Shown here: positions 11,008-22,346 of the stretch, one piece after another
How positions within the stretch are numbered: the first letter of the stretch is position 1
Layout: every line of letters starts with the position of its first letter
NCBI GenBank assembly: GCA_932521035.1
Contig: OW051495.1
Coordinates: forward strand, 9,920,001-9,984,000
DNA length: 64,000 nucleotides
Reading direction: 5' to 3'
Source: Oscheius dolichura
Taxonomy: Eukaryota; Nematoda; Chromadorea; Rhabditida; Rhabditidae
Notes under the pieces: model-generated
Database searches by the model: none
Seen by the model: the letters and a program-made list of their open reading frames with translations, nothing else
What the model was told of the DNA's origin: nothing
Position numbers and translations under genes: made by a program

Positions 11008-12539
11008 TTACACAGTGGCAATCGGCGCCTGCTGCATATGAACAAGTGTCTCTCCAGAGTTATTTTTCGTCTTATTCTTCTGTAAAACAGACATCATTCC
11101 GGTCACTTCCCGCCTGCACCAACCTCCCTTCCAAGTAATTTACACAGAGCAGACCGATAATTTCCAACTAAACTAATAACCAAGATGGGGTCACAGATCT
11201 GGGCGATAGACATCACGGAACTAATATATTGTGGTGCTTTGCCGAGTTCTGTTTTTGTCAGGGCGAATATTAACATCAACGCTGAAGGAGTTCCGTTGAA
11301 GATGATGGGAAGGATTGTCTAAAATTTCTACACTTCATTAAAATAGTGCGATGTCACCTGAAGATAGAGCAGGATTAACAACTTCTTTTGCATTCGAACG
11401 GTAGCGCTTTCTGCTGCCTTTTTCAAAATTCGTCTGATCCGTATGATACAGAAGAAGTCAATTGTTATCGTGGCTATGGTCAGTAGTACGAAACTGATAA
11501 GGGCATATACCATTGGCGGGTAGAAGTTTCCAGTAGGTAGCTGAAACTGGTAGATTACTGTACATTATATAGCCGTATTCTCTAGCTAGCCAGCCAAGAT
11601 TTTACGGTATATTTGTCTGTATTCGCAATCCTATGATACAGCAGGATACTGGTTCACGTGCTATTTTAATGTAATCCTATTACCGTCGGGACATGTGAGA
11701 CGATGATGTATTGGAAAGGGGAGGCGGGAGTATAATAGATCACAATTGTATAACATGAGCATGTTGTTCGGGACAGAGAGAACAAGGTTCAATACTCACG
11801 ACAAGTGGTCCACCAAGACACGTCATCTCATAGATTGTCCTATCTTTTGATGTAGTTTGAATATAATGGACTACAAAATCATCCGGCTTTAATTCAGCAA
11901 ACAGGACACTTGGAATCAGCCAGCAGAGAAAGGCCAGCAATATCAACGCTGCCATTTTCTTCGAGAACTCAAAATAATGCATTACATGTTCACTGGAAAG
12001 AATAGCTTTGCAAGGAGACGACAATTCGCCCACTTGCACATAACGCCATATCTGAAGAAGAACGAGAGACAGACGATAATCTCAACCAAGGCGAAGGTCG
12101 AACAGAAGATGAACAGTCCGACCAGCTTCAGTTCCTTGGAAGCGTAGTTAGCCGTACTGCAGAGAACAAAACCGCCGTCGAAGAGGTAATAGGTCTGAAA
12201 AGTGGTCACTGATTCTGGAAAGTTTCGATGCACTGGAAGATCTCACGCCTACTTTTCTAAAATCGAGAGTTGAGAGTTAAAATTAAATCAACTGGATTCC
12301 TGGCTGACAAGGATTTCTTGTTTTCCAGGATCTTTGTTAGGTATGGTAGTATCCCTTACCGGCAGAGCAATGGCTTGAGAGGTGGTATACAGCACAGCAG
12401 ACATTGTATAGGCGAGCATTAGGTATCTATACTTTTGCATGGATTGTGAAGAATAGCACAAAATGATGGGAACAAGCAGTGCATTTAGGATAATGCCCAA
12501 AATTCCGGAGAATAGACTGATCCAACTTGAAGGTTCCAT
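11008..12539 (-). CDS. nematode seven-transmembrane chemoreceptor, Str-like (327 aa)
   Basis: Six exons (12360-12539, 12034-12194, 11800-11992, 11358-11540, 11124-11318, 11008-11079) join in frame to 328 codons, close to the usual 320-350. The protein begins MEPSSWISLFSGILGIILNA, with seven hydrophobic segments. Typical features are KYRYLMLAYTMSA after the first helix, FFFRYGVMC at the end of helix 3, a Pro-rich helix 6 (TILPIIFNGTPSALML) and helix 7 ending DPILVISLVGNYRSAL. The short hydrophilic tail ends PIATV. Such receptors detect odorants or pheromones on sensory cilia. The intron at 11541-11799 is long enough to hide a small exon, and the exon 1-2 junction (165-nt intron) is the other uncertain point. 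An acceptor-like TATTGTCAG lies 5 nt before the ATG, compatible with spliced-leader addition. Confidence 0.82.
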
Positions 12540-12941
12540 ACTAGCTGACAATAATAAGAGGGGGGTTGCTTATGACCTGATCACCTCGACGACAATGTAG
12601 TTACCCCCGTGTGATGTCTATTTATTTACTGAATGGAAGCAATCGGCACAGAGTTCATTTTTCTCATTTGGTAGAGATATTTCCTCCTCTGAAGAGACAG
12701 ATAATTAAAGACTACTGGGAAACATTACACAACAAAATGATCTTTGGGGGTTAAAATTGCAGACTTGCTGTCAGCTTGGTTAAAAATAGAAGCGGAAAAG
12801 GATTTCCAATTCTTTCTGGACGATCTAACAAGATAGACGCGAAGTTAGGGAAATGAGAAGCTACAGTACTCCGGAGTTATCAAGGACCACTTTATTTATC
12901 TGCAAACACATATAGAACAAAACATTGATGCTTTATTAATG

Positions 12942-15130
12942 TTAATATTCACTTGGCATACATTTTAATCGCTGATAGGCCGCTTGTTCTAACGCCTCCT
13001 GGTGTTTAGAATCTGCTATTCGAATCAGCTCGTACGCGCGCTGTCTCATGTTCTTTCCCCACAACTCGGCGATACCATTCTCTGTCACCACGTAATGAGC
13101 ATCAGCTCGGGTCATAACTACTCCAGAACCCTGAAAAAGCTTACTTTATGTGGTTGAGAATAGAATAACCGACCTCTGTGAGCGATGGAACGATGCTGCT
13201 GTGCCCAGTGATAGTCGTAGAGCGGAGCGCAACGATTGGCTTCCCCAGACCGTCGTGCCCGTTAGATGCTCCCCGAATAAAGTCCACTTGACCACCAACT
13301 CCGGAGAGGAAATGCATTCCAAGGGAGTCAGAAACAACTACAACCAGATTTCGATAGTCCAAGTGAAGACTAACCTTGCCCAGTGAGATCAATTTCCATG
13401 GCGCTGTTAATCGCCGTCACTTTTGGATTCTGGCTGATAATGGCTGGGTCATTTACCCTGTCAGGCAATTCATTTGAGATTATCCGTTAGCTTACCATTC
13501 TGTATCTCCTAGTGTTACTAGAGGATTATCATTCACAAAATCGTAGAGTTTTCGACTGCCATAAACATAAGTCGCTACTATTTTTCCTGGGCATATTAAC
13601 TGAAACAGTACTCTTACTATGTAACTTTAAAGAAACGAACTTTTTGATTATTTGTTATCACATTACGCTCAACCAGGTCTTTTATTCCGTCTGAAAGCAT
13701 TTCGGTATGGATTCCGAGGTTTTTGTGATCACGAAGGGCGTGAAGACACGCGTCGGAGATCCCACCAACACCTAGGATTACTGTATTTCCCGTTAAAATT
13801 AGAGAATTTACCCATTTGTAAAGTAGCTCCATCATCCACTAAATTTTTGGCGATAATGTCTCCAATTCTGTTGTCATCGTCGTTCATGGTCTCAATTTGC
13901 CGCTCGGGAAGTATGAGATGTTCCTCTACGAGAACATCAATGTGAGAGGAGTGGATTACAGAATCTCCGAAAGTCCGGGGCATATTTTTATTGGCAATAG
14001 CTGCACTTTTAACAATTTAAAAGATTCAAATTGTAAGAACTAACCAATAATGTGGTTGGCATTAGAAATCGCGGCCTTTGCGACGTCGACAGAGGTTCCA
14101 AGAGAGCAGAATCCATTTGCATTGGGTGTTGACACCTAAGCTCTCTTTTTCAAGAAATATTTGACTCTAAACTGCAAAATAAGCTGATGTCCCCCCACCT
14201 GAATCAAGGCCACATCCACCGGAATCTTCCCCTTCCTGAATAACAAGGGGATCTCATGGGCGTAAACAGAATTAAAGTCGGCGTGGCCGTCTTCTACAGC
14301 TGCTCGGAGATTTATTCCCGTGAAGAAGGAGTTAGACCTTATTTTATCTAGAGAAGCACGTTACTCTCTTTGTTGTGGGGAATACCGTGAAGATTTTCGG
14401 TTCTCCATCTTTTTTCTTCGAGTTGTACAGCGGTATCCTTCTTTCCCACCTTGCCATAGGAATAAATTGTATCGGTTGGAGCTACTGGCGGCTCTGCTAG
14501 AGGGAAATTTCCTCTTCGGGGAATGGGATACTCTATAACGCGATTTCTCACGAACAGTTTCAATTATTCTGACCTTTTGTATGGGAAGTATGCTTGCTGA
14601 ACTGTTCTGGATAGGCTATTCCTGATGGATTCTGCTTTTTCGCTAAATCCTGGTCATTTAGATCCGTATATTGAGTAAACTTACGTTTGATATCATCCGA
14701 ACTGAAAGGATTCTCACCCTCTAATATCATATGATGCAGTTTAATTCGATTTAAATTGTTCCCCAAGGTGTATTCAGTTAAACCCTGTAAGTTCATAAAT
14801 AACAGAAACTACTAACCTTACCTTTAACAGCGGAATTGGAGTTGCTGCCCCTCCATGGACAAAAATATTGTCTCCTAAAACATGTCTTTCTCTCCATAGA
14901 ATAACAAAAATACCTGATTTTATAGCCTCAAATGCGTCCGGAAGCTTGGTATACTGGACTTTATTGTCTCCTTTAACAATATTCTTCTTGCAAGGAGCAG
15001 CAAGTTCTCTTTTGTCTTGAAGAAGTGATGGGATCCTAAGCTAGCTATTCATATTTGAGAAAGGGAGGAAAACTAACCCTGTGATGGCTTTGCTGGTCGA
15101 ATAAGAACGATAGGATATTCTTGGCAACAT
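12942..15130 (-). CDS. acetyl-CoA hydrolase/transferase, probably mitochondrial (475 aa)
   Basis: Twelve exons from 15078-15130 to 12942-13130 sum to 476 codons with every phase matching. The N-terminus MLPRISYRSYSTSKAITG is basic and Ser-rich, a likely mitochondrial targeting peptide. The family hydrolyses acetyl-CoA or moves CoA between short acids. Marks seen are DAFEAIKSGDNIFVHGG, then RSNSFFTGINLRAAVEDG, VSTPNANGFCSLGTSVDVAK, MPRTFGDSVIHSSHID, DDGATLQMGVGGI, LGIHTEM, GKIVATYVYGSRKLYDFV, the glycine-rich FLSGVGGQVDFIRGA, and the C-terminal VVTENGIAELWGK. Length and order match the eukaryotic family. Ten of the eleven introns are 37-63 nt; the one at 14348-14684 is 337 nt. It resembles C. 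elegans acetyl-CoA hydrolase. Confidence 0.93.
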
Positions 15131-15962
15131 CTAAAAGGTAAATCGAAGGCGGTTGGTTAAAAAATGGTCGCAATATGAATGACCAGAGTCCTGTTCTGAG
15201 AGAAAACGTGACGTTTGTAAGATAAACAAGACGAAAACGGATGATAACAAGTAGAAAGGGCATATTTGGAGAATAAAAACTGCTAATTATGCAAAGTAGA
15301 GGAACGTATTCTTCCGGCCAGCGTCAACAAGAAGGAAACTGATAAGTATTGGAATTTGGAAACAGGCGAAATTGTCTCAAATGGACAACAGAAGACGCCT
15401 GCCGAGAGGAAGATGGGTGGCCGACTGACGTGAGGTTGTTTACGGACAAACAGTTCCAAGACCGGTAGCGTGTAGTCCAGTCCAAGGGTCAGATTAAACG
15501 CGAAGGATAAGAAAAGAAAGAGAGGAGACTCTTCTTTACTCCTACTTTACGATCACGAGCAGTAGAAATTGCATACACCTAATACTGGATGAGGTTTTAA
15601 TCTTTATTTTGGGTGTTTTTGAAACAAAATGATAGTGCTGGGTTGATGTTGAACTGCGCTAAAGTTTTTGGGGGCTTTTCTTTTTGTATCGGGGCTAGTT
15701 ATAAGTCAAATAAAGGTTCGAACGGGAGCCCAAAGCCGCATGGTCGGTAGTTGCTATCGGCCGAATCTGTCCTTTGAGAAACTTGGACGATTCCTCTAAT
15801 GAAGACGCGTTCAGCTTCGTCAACAAACATAACAAGTAGTTTTTTTAAGGACAGACGAATTTATTTGGGAAGAAAACAAGACAATACGTGAGTATTCCGA
15901 TTAGTTTACTGAAATAGGAACAATAGCGTAGCGAGTTGTAATTTTTTGTTTGAAATTATTAG
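15131..15962. other. intergenic, no gene recognised
   Basis: No ORF or splice pattern that I can support lies between the two minus-strand genes. The sequence probably holds the 3' end of the gene at 15963-17085 and the promoter of the hydrolase. Confidence 0.45.
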
Positions 15963-17085
15963 TTAGAAGTCAACTTCTTCTGCCTTATACGCAATAACGA
16001 CTTTAACGTAGGCAAAAGCATAGTGTTCAAGTGCAAGTTTGAACGAAGATTCGGGAGGAAAATGTCCGGGAAGATCAACAAAAGTACCGTAAAAGTATTT
16101 TTTGTAACCTCCTTCCTGTGTCAGACGGCAGTCAGGGAACTGCGCTTCTATTTGAGCCTTCGAAGGAAGTTCTGACCCACGCCATGAGATTTCAAAAGAG
16201 AATTGACGGAGGGACGGATACGGGGTTGAATAGAATAGCTGAAAAATAAGTGGCTAAAGTTGGAAGGATACTATTTTTCTACCTGTTGGATTGTACGGAG
16301 CAAATCATATCTCGGGCCATCCGAGGTAGGGGCAAGGAATGTGTGCATTGTCACTTTCTGGAACTTGGGAAGCATTCGTGTAACCACTGGGGCCAGAACG
16401 TCCTCATCCAAGAATATATGAACTTTTTTCTTAATGTAGAAGTTTAAAATTGAAGTAAACGGGCTTACGAGAATGTTTGACTGGAAAAGGGCCTCATATA
16501 CGTTCGAATCACAGCTGTTTATTGTGACTTTTACGGGTTTTAGAATGTTCATCAATGTCACACACTGTTCCGTGGTCATCTTCGTCTCCCCGGTATTGAA
16601 TTTTCCACAAGTTATGCCATTATTCCTCAGTGAATCGCACAATAATTCAAACTGTACCGAAATGTCGTCTATATGTAATGGATAAGAGAAAAAAAGAATA
16701 ACTCACCATGATCCAAAGTGATTTTTCTCACCCGAGTTCCATAAAAGTGGTGGAGTTCCTTTATTCCGCCTTCTACATACCGGAGAAAGTAAACAATTGA
16801 CTTCTTAAAATATAGGTGATAACCAGCTTGGAGGTGGATAGATGTATGCCTGCACTTTCGAATGCGCTCAATCGCATCCCGACATGTTCGCTGGAGTCGG
16901 AAGTAAGCTTTGAATTGAAGCTGAAATTTTCTTGGAATAGAAAAAAAAACGTTTACAAAATTAAATACCTTTGCGACGACTTTTTCAAAAAGGGTAGGAT
17001 CAACATTAAAGATGGAGACACCGGGCATTGCAGCTGATGAAGACGCGCGTTGAGCACGGGGGAAACGTTGGAGAGGGGGTGCCAT
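15963..17085 (-). CDS. unrecognised nematode family protein, paralogue 2 (317 aa)
   Basis: Five exons (16969-17085, 16707-16920, 16469-16668, 16283-16429, 15963-16238) join to 318 codons. The number and phase of introns match those of the genes at 2751-3789 and 22347-23471. The first exon ends NVDPTLFEKVVAK, as in paralogue 1. The middle has EQCVTLMNILKPVKVTINS then NVYEALFQSN; the end has a lysine-rich stretch before EEVDF. Predicted soluble and intracellular. The start at 17085 is the first ATG after a stop-poor region; an in-frame ATG at 17148 would add about 21 residues. The function is unknown and the family seems lineage-restricted. Confidence 0.75.
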
Positions 17086-17223
17086 TTTTTCGTTAACGCC
17101 TAGACAAAATGGATAGTTTACCAGGTTAAAAACGACAAAATTTGACAACGTTAATGCTTTAAATTTTAGAACAGAATGATCAAAATTTATTTATTTTTTC
17201 TTCTGTAGAAAGGGAAGACACTG

Positions 17224-18157
17224 TCAAACTTTCTTTAATACCAACAGAACATCATATCTGTTATTGGTAGTTGATGTATTCCTGAAGATTTTCGGTGTCA
17301 GGGGGTAGGAGACTGTCATTGTAGTAGGCTGACAATATCTCGAAGCCAGCAGTAAGAAGGGGAATCCAGCCATAGATCCTCTTCTGATTCCACTGGTTGA
17401 TATCTTGGCCAATGAGAATGGCAGCAAAGAGCAGTGCTGATCATTTTGGCTATCACCAGGTCTGTTTGCTTACGATTGTCTCAAAAGACACCTCATCTTT
17501 TGGATCTCCTTCAAATCCAGTTCTGGATTCAACTGCTCTCCATGAGTGCCAAAGCCAATGTTTTCAAGGTAAGCCAAACTAATCAGAAAGTCATAACCCC
17601 CTAGTTTTCTGTAAAAGTTCTTTCTTTTGTGACTACAGATAACTCTTACAAATCACTCTGCTCAATAGGATAGCCGTCTCTCATTCTCAACAGCGACATC
17701 TTCTAGCCAACCTCAACCAGACGGACATAACCATTCAATGTGAACTGCCGTCTCATATTGGAGGGTATTTTCTCAGGGGGCAAGTTTCCAATCTCTAGCT
17801 GCTGCCGCATAAGCTAGAAACCCTGTTTCTTACTACAGTCTCTCTAACCATCTCACAACTCTCAAATTGTTTTGGCCGAACCACTGGAATAAAGTATTTC
17901 CTGTGTAGTATCATTCTCATCGGAGTGTAGATCTCTTTCTCAATTTCGTCGTAGGTCTTCAACCCTAGCGGAGTCTCAAAAGGAGTACAAACAGGTAGAA
18001 CCTTCAAAAGGAAGACTTACTTATATTCTGTCATCCACTCCTCTTCCCTGTCGATTTCGAGTAATTCAGAATTCTGGTAGAGCGTGTTACCCAGTGCAAA
18101 GAAGAAGAGCACGAGAGCAGCAGATAATAGTAGCTCTTTGACTTTGAACCAATCCAT
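17224..18157 (-). pseudogene. DUF268 protein gene, internally deleted and frameshifted
   Basis: The first exon gives a good signal anchor (MDWFKVKELLLSAALVLFFF) and later exons match the plus-strand DUF268 gene at 18697-19694: KIPSNMRRQFTLNGYVRLVE against its KIPKEVMDRFTKNGLIQLVE, then NIGFGTHGEQLNPELDLKEI and NQWNQKRIYGWIPLL. Between these blocks the roughly 500 bp that encode the central nucleotide-binding-like part in the intact copy are reduced to about 115 bp without a usable frame. Near the 3' end a TAA stop follows EYINYQ, while the expected last residues (YDVLLVLKK) lie in another frame. I read this as a decayed divergent duplicate. A very different exon arrangement is possible but would still lack the centre. 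Confidence 0.65.
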
Positions 18158-18696
18158 TATTTTAAGCAGGAAGGGGTAAAAGCGAAGAAACTATGAGATG
18201 GGATATGTTGATGGCTATCGCGAAATGAAGCGCTTTGCCTCCTCTAATCGAGACAGAACATCTTCTACCCGTTTTCATTGCCCCTGGTCTATTGTCTTAT
18301 TTCTATGGCTCTTTATAGACAAATTGTAATGGTCACTTTATTTATTCCAAGTGTTGTATTACTGTACTGGTTTGTAAAAATTGTTTGTGTTCTAGATGTT
18401 TTAGGGTCTTCACGCGACCAATACATCTACAGCGGAGACTAGACCAAAACGAGATGTAGGCCTAATTATGGCTCTTCTTAAATTTTCAAAAAAAAAACAG
18501 ATCAGTAGTAAATGAAGTGAGGAAGGATGAAGTGGATAAGACAGTTTGGAGCTTGTTGAATAACGAGCAACGGCCATCTAATTCTGACTTTTGGAGAAGA
18601 GACAGTAACGTGGCTCGTATGACGGGATACTTGTATTTGCCTAATTGTAGTCGCGTCAGATCGTTTTATTTTTTATCAGAAACGCTTGTTTAGATA

Positions 18697-19694
18697 ATGG
18701 CTGAATGGTTTCGCAAGCGCCAAGGATATGACCCTAACAGTTCTGTCCCTACGAAGATACCCAAAGAAGTAATGGATAGATTCACGAAGAATGGTTTGAT
18801 ACAGCTTGTAGAGGTAGTAGTCTTAAAGTTCACGTATCAGATTTCAGAAAGTAGACAAGAACAAGTTTGATAGGACACCCATAACTTGGGCGAGGGATCA
18901 AATAGAAGAACTGGTCTTGAAGGAAGTGGACAAGTTTGAGGAATATGGAGGGCAAGGAAGTTAGCTGCTTCTCCAGGTCCTGCACAACGTTTCCTTCAAT
19001 TTAGGGGCAATGTTCCGAGCAATGGAAACATTCGGTGTCAATGGGAAGACCGGTCTCATCTTCGGCTCTTCGAAGGAACCATGGATTGAGGCATTCGCTC
19101 TTCAGGAAGGAGCTCGCAAGGTTTTCCCTTTCTAAAACTATACTCCTTTTATTCAGCTGATTAGAACAGGGCCGGTTAACATCACTATAGAGAATTACCG
19201 ATATGTTCAGTATTTGAATCAGGTGGAAATGGCCAACCGGTACCATACGTAAATTGGGAAAAGTCCAAAGGAAAAGTCCTTCAGCTATCTCAACACTTTT
19301 GACTTTGCTGCCTCTTTTTCTATCGAAAGTATGGGATTCGGAAGGATGGATCCACTGAATCCTGACGGAGACCTTCTTGAAATCCAGAAAACTTACTGTA
19401 TGTTGAAAGATGGAGGATTTCTTTTCCTCGGGGTTCCTGTCGGTTGGGATACTATAATTTGGAATTCTCACAGGATTTATGGTCGAATACGTCTTGGAAT
19501 GATTGTTACAGGTACAGTACGCTTTACTTTGTTTTAGTGCGAGATATTCAGCTTGGGATATCGTGACAATGTTTCATTATGACAAAGAAATACCCATTGA
19601 TTTCGATCTTTTGGAGGAAGCCGCAACATCTGAAGAGCAAAATTGGATAGTTGTAGTGTTGAAGAAGCGGAACAACACTCCCACTCCAACGTAA
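18697..19694 (+). CDS. DUF268 protein (nematode-type, methyltransferase-like fold suspected), 268 aa
   Basis: Six exons (18697-18813, 18848-18959, 19005-19120, 19157-19248, 19285-19511, 19552-19694) sum to 269 codons. DUF268 is best known from Caenorhabditis. Diagnostic parts are TGLIFGSSKEPWIEAFAL (resembling a methyltransferase nucleotide-binding turn), NTFDFAASFSIESMGFGRM, LNPDGDLLEIQKTYCML, GGFLFLGVPVGWDTIIWN and HRIYGRIRL. Biochemical activity of the family is not established; the methyltransferase idea is inference from the glycine-rich motif. The chosen ATG follows a TTTAG acceptor, so an upstream exon with a signal anchor, as in the broken copy, may exist in 18450-18690 and has not been resolved. 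The two copies face away from each other across about 540 bp. Confidence 0.82.
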
Positions 19695-19719
19695 TGATTG
19701 CTGGTTGTGTTTTAATAAA

Positions 19720-20400
19720 TGCGGTTATCGCGATACCCATAGAATTAATTTCAATCTTCATGCCGACCTGTATGAAACGAATGCCAGCAGGTATTTTCTT
19801 CCTCACACCATGATGATCTCAAAACGCGTCTCCTGTTCCCGAAGTCAATGGACCTGACGGCAGATGACCATCTCAAGATCACTTTCCCATCATTTTGTTC
19901 AAACACGGCGAGAGTTTCCCAGTAGCCTGGTAGTTCATAGGGATATGGATTTGGTAGCGAACTGGTCGGTGGATATTGTCGAGAACACATGAAATATGGG
20001 AGGAAGGATGGAAAGGAAGCGCAAACTGGATCGGTCCGTAAGCACAAACACTTCATTTAAAAAACGGGGCAGTCCAATCGCAGTTATCCAATTTGGGATC
20101 ATGGTTAATTTGACAATGTCACCCAAGGACACCCCGGCGAGATGACAATCTGTCAGGCCACTGAATGGGTAGGGCAGTAACTGCCTACCTACCGATATTC
20201 TTTTCCTTCAATTCGTATTGTTTCCTTTTGCGTCTTATCATAATTGGGTCAATCTCTCCCTTTTGTTACAGCAGAAAGGTCGTGTTGTTCATACCGTTTC
20301 TTTTTCCAGTGGTTGTAGACACTCCTGGCATCCTATGGGCCACCGCAAATTTTCTGTTTTCAGCCTAGCATACATCAAGGCTCTACTTCATTACGTTACT
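19720..20400 (-). other. possible unrecognised gene or remnant
   Basis: Minus-strand reading gives coding-like segments such as CHLAGVSLGDIVKLTMIPNW (around 20,080-20,150) and ETLAVFEQNDGKVILRW (around 19,870-19,930), with plausible splice sites between them, but I could not assemble one frame. The pieces faintly recall a small beta-sandwich lectin. Treat as unproven. Confidence 0.25.
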
Positions 20401-20631
20401 GGGAATGCAATAAACATATGCCGTTATGAACTGTCAATAACTGCACACTGACAGCGATGTTATTGACTACCTCCCGTCCGACTCCAATTCACCACACTTG
20501 AGATGTCTTCCTTTTAAATATCCCATAGCAACATTACTTCATGCTGACTATAAATTCGTGGAGCCGCACGACGGTGATGTAATCTTCATTGGATCAGAAG
20601 AATGTAATCTTTTTTGTCTATAAATTTTTCG

Positions 20632-21039
20632 GTAGTAGTGTATCTGGCACCCATGAAGTAAGCGCGCCTCAGTTCAACTGCTCTTGGAAACCCGTTTTGT
20701 ACCGCTCTTCCTCCTTTTTATAATCTTTTCATGTTTTTCGCGTCTTCCAAACACACAGAAAGTAGTTACATAGAGGATATAGATAGAACACATAAAAATT
20801 GAAAGCAAGGCATTCTGTGGCACCAGAAAGACTTGTGGTAAGATCCTTGATAATGCCGATTAGTTCGTGTATTATTCACTATTCTTATGATTTCTATCCA
20901 TCTTTCGTCATATTATTCTGTTAAGAAACCCACAGGAAAACACAAACGTAGAAAAATCCTGATAAATGAGCTAAAACATAGAATATGACTCATGTGAACT
21001 GGGGCGCGCTTACTTTATGGGTGCCAGCTACACTACTAC
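20632..21039. mobile_element. terminal inverted repeat element (MITE-like), about 408 bp
   Basis: The left end 20632-20676 and the right end 20995-21039 are inverted copies of 45 bases with three mismatches. The left arm starts GTAGTAGTGTATCTGGCACC; the reverse complement of the right arm starts GTAGTAGTGTAGCTGGCACC. The 318-bp interior has no transposase ORF, so the element would be non-autonomous. I could not identify a clear target-site duplication. Superfamily unknown. Confidence 0.65.
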
Positions 21040-21731
21040 CAATTTTTATCTTTTAATCGTCTACTCCGTCTTTTTAGAATCGAAGCTCATATTTTGCATT
21101 GGAAAAGTCAAGCTGTGGCCACCTTTTAACAGAGAAGAGCATCTTACGCCTCTGGGATTCAACTCAAAAAACTTCAAGGATTTCGATTATTTGAAGGTAG
21201 AGTGATAATTTGGCTCCGCTTCACCCAATCACTTCTTTTAGGTATCGATAAAACACAACAAGACCTCCTTGAAATTGATAGCAGTAATGGTACAATGTTT
21301 GAATAACTTGGAATTTGTAGTTATTAGGAGGTATCCCACATTTAATAATTAGGAAAACGCCAAAAGAGGTGGGACACAATTTTATAGTACTCACTTCTGT
21401 TTCTTCTAGATTGTATTCCAACCTGCCCTCTACGATGCGTTGCCAACATAGAGCGCTTAAAAGATGAAGCCGTGGCGAAAGAATACCTCGATCGAAGTAC
21501 CGCGCCCTACTCCACCTTCCCTCTTTTAGAAAATTAATCTTGAGCGACTTTGTTTATTTTTATTTTTCTCTTATTGTGACAAAAAGCTAGGGGATTTGTT
21601 AATGGCTTATTTCGCTTTCTGTCCCTTATCAGTCTTTCAGCGGAACTACCTTACTTCTCTGCATGTTCCCGGTGTTGTTGCGGCTCTCGAGCAACCATAA
21701 GATCAACTGCTAACTGTCTCATTGCGCCCGT

Positions 21732-22115
21732 TTGCTACTCTCAATATCGATCCTGGGCGCAGTCACTCCAATCGTCGCTTTACTTGTCTCCTCCATAACA
21801 TGCTTTGATTTTTCTTCCTCCTCCATTTCTATCAACTGCAGATATCAGAAAATTCATGACGCCTTCCTTAAATTTATACCAAAAATACGGATTTTAAGGG
21901 AGTTTCATAGGCCAAAGAAAGGTACATTGAAAACAAACATTGAAAACAACGATTTTGTAATTTTCTGCGACGTCGCTCTCCTTCTCCCTGTAGCTGAATC
22001 AGCGGCAAACGCGTCCTATCGTTCCAAAAAAGTGCATAACGCAGCTAAAAAGAATGGCTGTGTTTCTAAAGAAGACTACACTATAGAGTCTGCCGATCCT
22101 ATCTCTTTTCTCTAG
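21732..22115 (+). CDS. hypothetical ORF, 127 aa
   Basis: A single open frame begins MLLSISILGAVTPIVALLVS, which could be a signal peptide or anchor, followed by a basic region. There is no recognised domain and no paralogue in the window. Neighbouring 21,040-21,730 has only fragments (an exon-like piece ending near 21,196) and 22,116-22,346 is the upstream region of the next gene. It may be chance. Confidence 0.2.
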   Translation: MLLSISILGAVTPIVALLVSSITCFDFSSSSISINCRYQKIHDAFLKFIPKIRILREFHRPKKGTLKTNIENNDFVIFCDVALLLPVAESAANASYRSKKVHNAAKKNGCVSKEDYTIESADPISFL

Positions 22116-22346
22116 AAGTATAGCTTGACCATTGGATGCCTATTGGCTCTATTGACTGTTTCGCTGTATTTCTTCTCAACAATATAGTCATATTTTCCCA
22201 ATCGTCGCTTCCTATTGAATTTCTCATTTGAAATCAATGGATGACTGCCCAATTAGTGAGGAGCAATTCATTTTACGACTCAACTTTATTCAAAATCAAA
22301 ATTAAGAATCAACAATGATTTAGTTGCCGCTTCTTCTCCTATCACC

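Noticed and set aside
10800-11045. Separate small gene after the chemoreceptor
   Set aside because: The last chemoreceptor exon ends at 11008 in another frame with a natural stop; the ORF adds nothing recognisable.
15700-15760. tRNA-like GGTTCGAA box
   Set aside because: No matching A box, acceptor stem or cloverleaf could be drawn around it.
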